Of a stretch of 64,000 nt of DNA, positions 1 to 10,407 are shown piece after piece. Source of the DNA: Haliclona indistincta. Lineage: Eukaryota; Porifera; Demospongiae; Haplosclerida; Chalinidae. Position 1 is the stretch's first letter. Each line of letters starts with the position of its first letter. The notes beneath the pieces were generated by a model that saw nothing but the letters and a program-made list of their open reading frames with translations, was not told the origin of the DNA and searched no databases. The position numbers and the translations under genes are program-made. The stretch covers positions 2,313,142 to 2,377,141 of the forward strand of contig OZ024785.1 in NCBI GenBank assembly GCA_964017065.1, in the 5' to 3' direction.

Positions 1-280
1 AGGTAAGCTGTGAATATTAGCAAAATCACATGTGGGATTGTAAATCTAATGCAGACTGTATCATGTGATTGTGGACAGCAGTCAGTACCTCAAGATAAAG
101 TGGAGTACGAGGAGATTGACTCTATTGTATATTCAAAATAAAAACAATGATCAGATTTAAAATTATTCCCCTTTTGTGTCACCGTTGTGTGTATACTTAA
201 TTTTTGTGTAGTTTCATGTAGTCGCCATTTTGAGACCACGCCTCTTTGTTTAAAATGTAATAAGTAATATATAGTTAATG

Positions 281-905
281 CGCAGGAGCGCTTAATGAGC
301 TGAGAGTGAGCGCGGTAAGAAGGTAGGAGCGGGACACTCGATCCCACGCACTTGATTAAAAATTGCAAGTCCATGCATGATGGCCGTGTTTCTAAAGATA
401 GACTTGTGATGGCCGACTGTACGCGTATGTACAGGTTTCGTATTAGATTAACTTGGCAGTTAGAGGCTCCTAGAGTTAAGCAACAGCTCGGAGAAGCTTT
501 CTACACCCACGATGACGCGTAGTCGATCACCACGTGCTCGTCATGATCCAGCTGTAGAGAAACAGCATGACAGCCCACCATCACGGATTCGACTCGTTTC
601 TTGCTTCTACTCGAGCTAGCAGCCAAGCATGATTGCCGTAGGATGATGGAAAGTTGCTTCTTACCTTTAGAAGGCCAGTTCCATCCAATACGAAACTGTA
701 CGTACGCGTACCGTCGCCATCACAAGTCTATCTTTCACATCCGTTGTATCACTGACTCTCTTATTCTGCATTATTATTATTATTTTACTTCAAAAGAAAA
801 TCTTTAGAAACACGGTCATCATGTGTGGAGGGGCAATTTTTAATCAAGTGAAGTGTCCCGCTCCTGCCTTCTCGCCGCGCTCACTCTCATTATGCGCTCC
901 TGCTC
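281..905. repeat. Palindromic repeat, MITE-like
   Basis: The segment near 281-366 returns as its reverse complement near 830-903, with small indels. Both arms carry CGCAGGAGCGC-like ends and the run TTGATTAAAAATTGC. A second inverted pair lies inside: about 370-450 against 688-825, sharing GGCCGTGTTTCTAAAGAT. No coding potential is visible. It looks like a non-autonomous, foldback-type DNA transposon, but no clear target duplication was found, so the superfamily is left open. Confidence 0.6.
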
Positions 906-1301
906 CGGCGTAGAACATTGGACGAGCTTGCGGTCTATTTTTAACAACGAGACCGGAAGTGAGTGAGGACAAATCCAATGTTTCACACATTAATTGTTTT
1001 GTTATTACTCGTTCGAAGCCTCACTAGCGTGAGCGCTCATTGTCTAAATAAGGTGCTCACTACAGAGTTCTTCACGGCCTTCCGGGTATGGCTGCTGTCA
1101 TGCGCCTTACCCAAATTGTCGACAGTGCGGGCACTACTGTCCTGCTGTGCCTGTGCGTCATGAGATGGTTGCCACGAGACCGGCCCATGAGTGGTACAAT
1201 ACCAGTTGTACCATTCCGAGCTCCCAGTGCATATGTTACGGACCATTTTGCAACCCGGACCGTTTTAAAAAATGGGGCGCCGGTTTGAAATGAATCGCAC
1301 T
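906..1301. other. No gene recognised
   Basis: About 400 bp with short open frames on both strands, none resembling a known protein and none with a convincing exon structure. I see no repeat shared with the rest of the window. Confidence 0.4.
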
Positions 1302-1810
1302 ATTAGGGAGGCACGGTAGTACCTCCCTATGTAGGGTTGAACGGAAAAACAAGATGGCTGCTACATACAATGTATTTGCGTTCAAACGCTGATATTTCGC
1401 CAGGTGGTGAATTTATACGTTCAAGGACACTTAGATCTGCTATCTGGCGTTGCCCCATCTTACAGTAGCAAGGAGAGTGCTCTACACTATTACTAAAGTG
1501 ACGAACCTAGAAACGGTGAAAATCGAGTTTCGTCATCTTCGTTTTCTTCTTTCTTCTTTCTTTCTTCTTCAGCGTGCCTAGCGCCTTTACGCGAGTAGTG
1601 CCGAGACAAAAACACCCACGAACAGTCGTGAAATTCTCCTCGCAGGTGCCTTTTGAACTTTGTTTTTAGCGAAACGGCGATATACATTCCGCGAGTTCTC
1701 GATCGTGATCCATTGTCAGCTAAGTGTTAGACGCCATTATTGTGATTGCGCAATACGCACGTGACCAAGCAGTGGTTAGCGCACGTGACCAAGCACTGCC
1801 TTGAGTATCT
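1302..1810 (+). mobile_element. Helitron-family 5' end fragment (short GAAA allele)
   Basis: This stretch aligns with the reverse complement of about 24425-25363, the sequence upstream of the Helitron ORFs. Both begin ATTAGGGA(S)GCACGGTAGT, which folds as a small hairpin because a reversed copy of the GGGA..GCAC arm follows. Both then share GCGTTCAAACGCTGAT, CTTAGATCTGCT, GGCGTTGCCCCATCT and a TTTC/TTCTT tract. Here that tract is only about 25 bp (1545-1570); in the other copy it is about 470 bp. Similarity continues, more weakly, to a shared GACGCCATT..AATACGCACGTGA block near 1730-1760. It is read as a truncated or non-autonomous relative of the Helitron at 17.5-25.4 kb. Confidence 0.6.
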
Positions 1811-2153
1811 CCGCGCCGTATTGATCACGGAGAAAACATATCTGTCTGGAGTCTTCGAAGAACGGTAAGATCGTCTGAACGTATAGGATCACCATTCTGC
1901 GCTTGCCAGATAATTATAACCGCCGTTCAGATCTACAAACTAGTGTGGGCGGGGCTCGTATGCACTTCATGCATGCATGTATGCGTAGGCGAGCTGATAT
2001 GTACAGCATAATAATTATTTTTAGCTACAAGTTTAAAATTTTTAATAATAAAGAAAAGCCATCAACAACAGGAAACTAAATCAATGTTGGAAACAAAGAC
2101 GGCTCAGTACATTCATGATATCAAACTGCACTTCACTAAAAGTAAAAAGGGAA
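1811..2153. other. No gene recognised
   Basis: A non-coding stretch between two repeats. It contains two nearby CACGTGACCAAGCA copies just before it (1758-1795), and otherwise no structure that I can assign. Confidence 0.35.
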
Positions 2154-2511
2154 GAAATTAAAAAGATTTCTATCGAAATCAAAAGGATGTAGGGTTGTGA
2201 AATCTACCACTGGTTCACAATGTAAACTAACAAGGAACAAGCATGGAATGGTAACACGATTGACTTGCTAACAGACCATAGATCCCTACATCAGTGGCTG
2301 TGCATGCATAGCTGAATGCACGTCAGGTGTCAGCTGTCAACAGCAACTACTAGGTCAACCACAGCAGCCAATGATGTAGGGATCTATGGTCTGTTAGCAA
2401 GTCAATCGTGTTACCATTCCATGCTTGTTCCTTGTTAGTTTACATTGTGAACCAGTGGTAGATTTCACAACCCTACATCCTTTTGATTTCGATAGAAATC
2501 TTTTTAATTTC
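2154..2511. mobile_element. MITE, near-perfect palindrome
   Basis: The first ~135 bp (GAAATTAAAAAGATTTC...) and the last ~135 bp are near-perfect inverted copies around a short centre near 2330. Inner landmarks are AAAAGGATGTAGGG, CGATTGACTTGCTAACAG and CCATAGATCCCTACATCA. The same terminal and subterminal sequence is found at 14270-15848, so this is a repeat family. No protein is encoded. The target duplication is not evident, so the superfamily is not assigned. Confidence 0.75.
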
Positions 2512-3411
2512 TTTGTATAGAGAACCCCTGGGGGCGTGTCTCGTTTTCACGCCATCAAAGCTTAAAGTACAACTAAACCCTAAAACCTTCTCCTAACTGC
2601 GCAAAGTCGGGAGGGTCGTCCTAAACCGGGCCTTCGGCCCTAGCTAAGGATCGTCGGAGGGTCGTTCTAAACAGGGCCTCACTAAGAATAATCGAGCAAT
2701 TAGCTAAAACTTAACTTGAATTTTTCTGCAAAAAATGCATACTGTATACTAATTGTGTCCAAATATGGGTTTCTGCATACAATAAGTGCTGTGTTCATAA
2801 TGAGCTGTTTACTGGTTCAACTAATTGTGAGCTATCCTGAGATATTGCTAATTCATTTATGCTTGGTAGTGAAACAGCAAGCTGGTACTTGGTTAATGAA
2901 ATATGTGGGCATGATGGAGCCTGGAAATAGAAAATAATCCCTACTATATATACCCACAAGTATAAGTAAAAACACATTTTTCGTGCAAAAAAATATGGCT
3001 TCGGCTCACGGGTTATCCAGTGAGTACAGTGGTAGGACTGTCTCTCGGTATTGTTACTGCATATCTTCTTCGACTGAGCACAGCTACTGTAGTGTCATTG
3101 GTATCATTGTCTGGCTTTGTGTCAGGAAGATATCATGGATACATTGATCATACATTGTCGAGTGTTCAAAGTTGTCTACAGGTGTCGCAAAAGACAAAAA
3201 CACTACAGCACCAAATAAGGCTTACGATGGAGCGCATATTATGATGTCAGCAAAATTAATATTACAATTTACGCAGAATGTACGTGTGAACTTGACTGGA
3301 TTGTGTTTTTGAAACCGTATTGCTCCCGCTTGAGGGGGCAATGTCCAGACTCTCAAAAACGGCGCTGAACGGGATATATGCAATACAGAGCTGGAGAGGA
3401 AAGACGAAGAA
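2512..3411. other. Non-coding stretch with short direct repeats and an orphan exon
   Basis: Two imperfect copies of GGGAGGGTCGTYCTAAAC about 45 bp apart near 2610-2680, with a GGGCC-TTC-GGCCC mini hairpin between them. An inverted receptor exon lies at about 2856-2935 (listed separately). An open frame at 3020-3244 has a hydrophobic stretch but begins with GTG and has no recognisable relative. Gene A starts at 3412. Confidence 0.4.
2856..2935 (-). pseudogene. Orphan inverted fragment of receptor exon 5
   Basis: Read on the minus strand, the sequence after TTTCCAG encodes APSCPHISLTKYQLAVSLPS. This is nearly the same as the start of exon 5 of genes F (35500) and G (41435), and the splice acceptor is kept. 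Homology stops within about 70 bp and no other exon is attached. It is a relic on the opposite strand to the whole array, left by an inversion or a stray duplication. Confidence 0.7.
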
Positions 3412-6400
3412 ATGGAACACTGTCACAGACTTCTATCACTTTGGTGTGCAATGACTACCATAACGCTTGGGGCACTTATCACTGGTCCAGAACCAATGAA
3501 TGTTGTCGCTCCACTCGACTCCATGGTGACGTTCACGTGTGTAGTGAACACATCTGAGACACCAGCAGGAACGACACAGCTGGTCGGTAGTAATACTGAT
3601 GGATTGGTTACTTGGCAAGTAAACGGTACTTTCTTGGAAGCCAATACTGACCAGAATGTGATTGTGAATGGAACATTGCAAATTGGTACTCGTCAGCTAA
3701 CAGTGACACAAGACTATCTTACTGGTGTGCCAGTTCAATGTTTGGTTGATGTACGATTGTCGAATGGTAATTTAATGACTTTCAGGAGCAATAATGGTTT
3801 TCTAACAGCTTATGGTGAGCATGTATTTTGATGTCTGCACTTGACGTCCACTGCACACACACACACTCTCTCTCTCTCTCTCACATACATCTCTATAGGT
3901 CTTCCTGAGGCACCATCAAACCTCACATCAACACAGTCCAGTAACAATGCTCTGATATTATCATGGAGTACTCCATCCTCTCCAGTACAGCTAAACTACA
4001 CTGTCACAGTGTGGACCAACACCAGTACCATCACAATGTTCAATACCTCCTCCACCAACATCACTATCAGTAGAGACAACATCACTACCAGTGACTCCAC
4101 ATCAGAGTGTGATCAGTATGTGTGGAGTGTCACTGCTATCAATCCTGCTGGTAGCAGCCTACAAGCAAACTATTCGTCATTTTTTATGTTGGAGTCAGGT
4201 GTGTTCTTTAGATATTAATGCCATTGAGCTACTTGTACTATACGTATATAGCACCAATTAGTGTCCAATCTGATATTTGCATCACAAATGATAGCAATTG
4301 TGCTACTGTAAATTATACGGTTAGTGATCAATGTGCTAAGAATATTTGTACGCATTATTTCTACAGGCTAACAGTTGTACTAATACTGCAGAAGTAACTT
4401 ATATAATAGTTGTGAGAGACACATGTAGTGATACTGAAATGCCTATTGCTAGTGATAGCATGAGACACTACAATATACCATACACTATGAACTGCACTAA
4501 TATCACTATCATTGCTATTAATTCACTTGGGATGTCACCAAACCATTCAGTCAATACAACTAGTCCCAGTGAGCCAGTCTACCACAACATTTGAAAACAT
4601 TGTAAATACATTTTCAGGTTACTGTACCAGACCAGTACAAATGTGTTCAACAAGTAAGAATGCTGTACAGCTTATGTGCAGTCATGTATTAAATTGTTAC
4701 CAATGCATCTTTAGTTATTACAGCCACATCATCTCAAAGCCTGCCGACCATTTCTCCAATTGAGAGTATTACCCCATCATCAGGTAAGCACCCACTGATG
4801 CATGGATGATAATCATGAAGGATTGATATCGTTTCTTTACAGAGACTATCGTAATCATTGCTAGTAGTGTGGCTGGAGTACTAGCACTGGTAGTGTTATT
4901 GTCACTAATACTGATCGTAACACTCATATGTTGCAAACTGAAACGGAATAAAGGAGAAGCTACTATCACCAACAAGAGTATGTTGTGATAAAACCATTTA
5001 CCCACTATCCATTTAAATTTCTTTTCCCTTGCTTTAGAATCTGAATCAGAATTGTGAGGAATCACTGTTTATTTTGTGAATTTTTGTATCATTCAAATGT
5101 TGTATAGAGGTAAAATGACACTGCCACCAACTATGATAGGACTACAGACAAATGTAATAAGTTTATTCATGCTCATGTCATCACAAGATTTAAAATTATG
5201 TTATATAGTCTGATTACATGGATCCTATCGATGCTAAATATCAAATGGAGAAATTCAAGGTATAGATAGCGTCATGTAATGGTGTGTTTATGATGCTCTT
5301 CTGCATAGTCATCAAATGGCGAAACATTGCACAAACAAGTTGCTGTAAATCAACAACAACAGGTTAGCATATTCCAAGAACTACTTGTTCAGTAGTTGTA
5401 TCTCAAACAGTATCCTTGCCAAACACGTAGGCTTGTGATATGTACCGGGCACTGGTCTAATTGACTGACATAGGTTCCGTCAGTCAATGTAGTTAACACC
5501 TCATTCAACCCAAAGGCAGTGCCAAGTATATGCACAATAGGAAAACTAAAGCTACAACATGCTAGCAACTGTAGCAAGCAAAAAATCACCTTGTGAAGCC
5601 ACAAGAGAGTGATTGTGATCTTATGCAACATCAATACCGTTTATTCTGTAGCCTGAGTATGCTGCTGTTGGACCAAACAGTGCTGCTGCTGCAGCTGGGA
5701 TTGGTGACACTGACCTATATAGCTCACCATTTGAATCGGTAAATAGTACATTATCATCTACACAGCATTCATCATTATTGTACTCAATACAGAAACCTAC
5801 TAATGAACAGCAAAATGCTTTAGACAGCCCTTTATTCCATAGAAAGGTATTAAGATAAGATGTGTTAAAAGTGATTTTTTATTCATTTCTAGACTCCACC
5901 TGCTTTGCCCTCTCGACCCCCCTCACTTGCATCTCGTCCGCCTTCCATGCCTTTTCATTCCCCATCCCGTCCTCCCTCTCTCTCATCACACCCACCATCT
6001 CGCTCTCCCTCTCGCCCAACATCTTTCACCTCCCGTCCTCCTTCCCTCTCATCACGTCCACCATCTCTTCCAACACGCTCTCCCTCTCGCCCAACATCCC
6101 GTCCTCCTTCCCTTACCTCTCATGCTCCACCTCTGCCTCCACCCCTACAACCACCCAGCCAGGAGTATGCTGTACTAAACCATGTTAACACCAGACCAAT
6201 ACCTACATACAGAGACCAGGCTAACTATAGCTCAATCAGCAGACACCCTTCAAGACTGGTGAGTATGATAATAGACTATAATCAGTTGTGTACAGTTACT
6301 GAATTGACGAGCTGTACTGAGCTACAGTTGTTGTTACACATACTATTATGGGTGTTCCTTTGTGTTAGCCAAGGGAGAGCTACTCTCAGCTTCAGTTTCA

Positions 6401-6503
6401 TCGTGACAGTGGACACAACACCATTCAACAGGTCAGTACATTAACTGTATCAACAACTATCTGCTGTACTAACACACAGGAACAAACACTATTCTCATGT
6501 TGA
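3412..6503 (+). CDS. Receptor gene A: Ig-FN3-FN3-TM, proline-rich YxxP tail
   Basis: Fifteen exons join in frame: 3412-3814, 3899-4198, 4252-4319, 4367-4568, 4618-4653, 4724-4783, 4843-4977, 5038-5053, 5108-5153, 5209-5259, 5309-5362, 5652-5738, 5893-6258, 6369-6431, 6480-6503, giving 636 aa. Residues 1-24 form a signal peptide. An Ig-like domain follows (FTC, TWQV, VQC) to about 134, then FN3 135-234 and a second FN3-like unit 235-324. After a short stalk a membrane segment lies near 360-385, ending in CCKLKRNK. The tail has YMDP, YSSP (YxxP, SH2-docking type) and a Ser/Pro/Arg repeat of about 80 residues rich in RPPS (likely SH3 or WW ligand). Tyrosines YAVL, YSSI and YSQL follow. It is probably a plasma-membrane receptor that signals through adaptors; the ligand is unknown. 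Its Ig exon is the most diverged of the VQGPEP-like group, while its first FN3 matches the others. Confidence 0.85.
3857..3884. repeat. CA/CT microsatellite in intron 1 of gene A
   Basis: A short (CA)n run passes into a (CT)n run just before the polypyrimidine tract and acceptor of exon 2. Confidence 0.85.
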
Positions 6504-7763
6504 GAGCGCAAATCATAAATAATGTATCATAGTGTACTATATAGTGTTCTTTTATCCATCCACTATATTTATTCAATCATTGAATTGTTGTATAATAATC
6601 ATTGCATGTACAGTGCTATAAATTATGGTTGTGTTTATTCTCTTATACAAAGTACACTCATGAAAGATAATTGTTATTTTCATACAAAGCTCACCCTGTC
6701 TGAAGTTAAAAATCTGCAAGCGAGTTATGCTAATTATCAGTACGTGAGCATTGTGCAATATCCCGTGTACCACTGTTCTTGTACAGTACCACATGTTAGC
6801 AAGTTGGTAGCCGAACATGATAGTTCATCCGTCAAATGTAGTATTTACTGACAATAAATGGCTTCATCAGTCTGCTGATGTCTACATCTGTATGGAGATT
6901 TGAGACACTTTACATGTACGCTAGTACCACATCAAATACCAGCATCGTGGTGGTGAATCACATGTGACTCCATCTACATGCACCATTCCCTTTGTAACTT
7001 CCTCATAGAACATCAACTGTACATTGCTACACCCATTGAAGTTATTTAGGTATACAAGCATTGCACACATACTTCAACTAGTGATGTGCCATTAACACGT
7101 CACTCCCATTGGTCATCACGAGAGACCAACATAGTAGTAAAATACTATCACGATGTGTTGAGTAGAAGAAGAGTGATCATAATAAGTGCGTTGATTTGCT
7201 GCAAATGTTCAACTCTCGGCACTTTGATAAGTCTCACTATTGAACAGATCCTAGCAAGCAGTGGTACCATTTTTCTTCACAGAGAGCAACTTCATTATCT
7301 GACCAGAGAAGTAGTGATTCGATCTGCTACACTGCACTTTAAATCAATCATAAAGTAGCTGTGAACTGCATTGATACAAGTGATGTTTTTACCATGTCTG
7401 CTACATTCTATGAACTTCATATGCACATGAGCTCCACCCACTTTGCATGCACTATACTTACACTTATTTAGGCTAGCTTAATGGTAAATTGCAAAAGTGA
7501 TGAAAGTGGTACGTGATAGTGATTTAATTTTTGGGAGTGAGAAAGAGATAATGTAACAGATACATTGCAGCAACTTGTTTCCTGTTTACTATAATTAGTA
7601 GACCTATCCGTTCATCATCATACGTCACTAAAGTTTCCATGGCCAAAATTGGTATCAACAAATCAAGAATTTTTGATTTGTGTACTCCAGGTACACAACA
7701 AGTACGTATGCCTATTAATCAATTGCTAAACCCTTAACGTATCGTTTCTAGCTAAAATGTCCA
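6504..7763. other. Gene A to gene B intergenic region
   Basis: AT-rich sequence with no convincing exon. Open frames at 6522-6851 and 7086-7358 are short, low in complexity and lack splice context or known motifs. CATAAATAATG just after the gene A stop may serve as a weak poly(A) signal. Confidence 0.4.
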
Positions 7764-8149
7764 CAGTGTAACCTCGATTATCCGGACAGCTTTGGTAATT
7801 TCTAGGCGTCCGGATAACCGAAAAAGTCCGGATAACGAAAATTATAATGGCGGCCGTTCACAAGAATCCGAACGATGGCAATACAGGCTTAGATCGATGA
7901 GATCGCACTCTGCAAACATTGTTTCCTACCGTGGGGAGGTGAAATAAACCAGAACGCTTGGCTACAGAACTGTAGAAAACAACGAGCAAACAGCAGCGTG
8001 GCGGTTAATTATATTCATAACGTGTAACATCAATGTCAGCGCTAATTATATTCATAGAATTTTGTACATACCAAAATAAGAACTATCCAAAACAAGCTCC
8101 TCCCAGCTAGTCCGGATAATTGAGGGTACGGATAATCGAGATTGCACTG
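7764..8149. mobile_element. pogo/Tigger-like MITE upstream of gene B
   Basis: The left end reads CAGTGTAACCTCGATTATCC and the right end is its imperfect reverse complement (GGATAATCGAGATTGCACTG). The type CAGTN..AACCTCG.TTATCCG is familiar from pogo/Tigger-like Tc1-mariner elements. Internal copies of TCCGGATAA are also present. About 386 bp, no ORF. TA follows the right end; the left flank is CA, so the expected TA duplication is not intact. It ends about 55 bp before the gene B start codon, where other genes carry their core promoter. Confidence 0.7.
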
Positions 8150-8204
8150 TATTTCCATAAATTATTTTTGACATGCAGATCTTTGCTCAACATTTGCTCG
8201 AGGA

Positions 8205-9954
8205 ATGGAGATCTTGTCAAGAAGCTGTGCAGTGATACTTATCTTTATCTTATTGATACAATGTACAGCAGCTAGTTTAGTCCAAGGTCCTGAACCAGTG
8301 ACTATCCTTGCACCGGTTGGAAGCTTTGTGGAGTTCACCTGCACAGTGAATGTCTCTGAGTCTGAGTTGGCTGCAGGAACTTTCTTCGCTCCTATTCGAT
8401 GGCAAGTAAACAATGTTCTATTAGCAAGAATGAACCACATAGTGACGGGCAATACAGTTACTCTTGAAGTAGCAATGAGCTACATCTCAGCAGCTGCTTC
8501 AGTTCAGTGTAGCACACAATTAAATGGAACCACTGAAGTCTTTAGTGACATGACTGCTACCCTAACAGCATATGGTATAGTACATCTTGCTCATTTTAGT
8601 TAACTATTGTCATTCTCTACAGGTCCACCTGAGGCACCATCAAACCTCACATCAACACAGTCCAGTGACAATGCTCTGATATTATCATGGAGTGCTCCAT
8701 CCTCTCCAGTACAGCTACACTACACTATCACAGTGTGGACCAACACCAGTACCATCACAATGTTCAATACCTCCTCCACCACCATCACTATCAGTAGAGA
8801 CAACATCACTACCAGTGACTCCACATCAGAGTGTGATCAGTATGTGTGGAGTGTCACTGCTGTCAATCCTGCTGGTACCAGTAACACCGCAATAACATCA
8901 GGTTTGATGCTTCTATTGATTAACTGTATGAATGTTAAGTTTATACTAAAGCATCAGCTCCAGTTGGTGGTGTACTCAGTTTACTGTATACAAGCAACTC
9001 ACTAGTCATATCACTGAAAGTATGAAAGCTGATATTTTGAATTACATGAGATAATCTTTGTTCCAATTTTAAAGGATGTTCAGTGTTTGATCGGTGATGT
9101 TAATTTCAGTATTGTTCTGAGCAGTATTTGCACCAGTGCTAGTGTGTCTGACAGTATTGTACAGCTGGTCCCTATCAATGATAGTGTACAGTACACACTA
9201 CCAGTATCACACAGTTGGACCAACATCACACTATTAGTAGAGAATCAATATGGCACACTCACACACACTGTTGATATCAATCAAACAGGTATGATGTAAG
9301 AGGTCACTTTTCATAATAATTTTAAAATAATTCCTTCACAGAGGTTTGTGTTACTGTATCACAAACTCTCACAATCAATAGTAAGATGAGATGCATTTTA
9401 GTTTAGTTTGATTCAACCCTTGCACAGATACATCAGTGATTAGTGTGCTCCCTTCTCTCACACCATCACCTTCAATAGTTACATGTAGCCTTTCGAGTGA
9501 GTTGCGTATACTACTGAGTATTGAATTGTCAATATGACTCACACAGATCATCAACTATTATGGCTGATATTGGTAGTACCAGTAATAGTAGTACTAGTAT
9601 TGTCATTAGTAGTACATGTAATCATTGCTTGTTTATGCTGGAAAAAGTGCAGTGCCATTAAAGTGAGTGCTGTATGATCAAGTCATTTACATATTTATCA
9701 TGTGTAGCATAACAGAAACATTGGTCCAGACATGAAAATAGATCTCAATGATGCTTATGGTATAGCGACAAACAAGGTAAGCTGCAATATTATTAACAAA
9801 CTATTATTAATGAACAATACTTTCAATACAGAGTAGATCACTTGATGGTGGACATCAATCAGTGTTTCTTGATGAAGTGCAATATGATGAGATCGATCCT
9901 AATACAACAGGATTCATTACCTCTACTAACATTGCTTACTCTGTGCACCCGTAA
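8205..9954 (+). CDS. Receptor gene B: Ig-FN3-FN3-TM with ITIM tail
   Basis: Nine exons join without a frameshift: 8205-8574, 8623-8901, 8958-9019, 9075-9288, 9342-9380, 9428-9496, 9547-9662, 9708-9776, 9832-9954 (446 aa). Signal peptide 1-24; Ig-like domain to about 123 (FTC, IRWQV, VQC); FN3 124-216 with a dense set of N-glycosylation sequons (NLT, NTS, NTS, NIT); second FN3-like unit 217-308 split over two exons. A Ser/Thr/Pro stalk and a strongly hydrophobic membrane segment (LLWLILVVPVIVVLVLSLVV) follow, stopped by CLCWKKC. The tail holds VQYDEI around Tyr424, a textbook ITIM ([ILVS]xYxx[ILV]), plus NDAYGIA and IAYSVHP. It is likely an inhibitory-type surface receptor that recruits SH2 phosphatases; that role is inferred from the motif only. 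Confidence 0.88.
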
Positions 9955-10079
9955 TTCACTGAAATTAATTTTTATCAGTGTAGTTACTACATGTCTCTGA
10001 AACAAGACAATAATTAATCTGATCAGATGCTGTGTTTGAGATATTAAAAAGGAATAGAGCAGAGAGTAGATACTACATT

Positions 10080-10407
10080 AGCTGATGTCAGTTGCCTGTC
10101 TGACTATCATAGGTAGGTCAGGAGTAGCTGACCTGTACACACTGAAGACATGCAATAACAGGGCAGCAAAATCGAAATGTTTGTGTACTAGCTGATATGT
10201 TTGTTGAAATGTACTGACATTCACTAGTAACTGTAGAGTACAGTACACAACAAGTAACTTGAAATGTACATGCAAGATCTCCGTGGGTCGATTCACAATG
10301 CAACTGTTTACTCATTTTTCTCGATTGATTGATCCTTTTTGGACACATGGGAATATCGAATGCTGAAGTCGAGGGTACATAATTTAAGATCTGTTCTATA
10401 GTCTTCA
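10080..10407 (+). promoter_or_regulatory. Promoter block of gene C, cut off from its gene
   Basis: This matches the block found directly upstream of genes D, H, I, J, M and N: a GTTGCCTGYCT...AGGTAGG inverted repeat, GTACAGTACACAACAAGTAAC, a CGATTGAT box, CATGGGAAT and GAAGTCGAGGGTACATAA. In the other genes the start codon lies about 60 bp after the TATA-like word. Here a 2.7-kb transposon begins at 10408 and the first exon is at 13140. Confidence 0.7.

Noticed and set aside
3020..3244. 74-codon frame with hydrophobic stretch before gene A
   Set aside because: Starts with GTG, the nearest ATG (2995) is in another frame, no family recognised and no splice context. Could be a real small membrane protein, but the support is too weak.
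5905..6178. Alternative frames over the proline-rich tail exon of gene A
   Set aside because: Low-complexity CT-rich DNA opens all frames; only the RPPS frame joins the neighbouring exons in phase.
8162..8452. Minus-strand open frames opposite each Ig exon
   Set aside because: Shadows of the Ig exon; no start context, no independent similarity.
8692..8895. Recurring 65-80 aa open frame MLHPLQYSYTTLSQC.. in every receptor gene
   Set aside because: It is the second frame of the highly similar FN3 exon; conservation follows the DNA identity, and the domain frame has the splice phases and protein logic.
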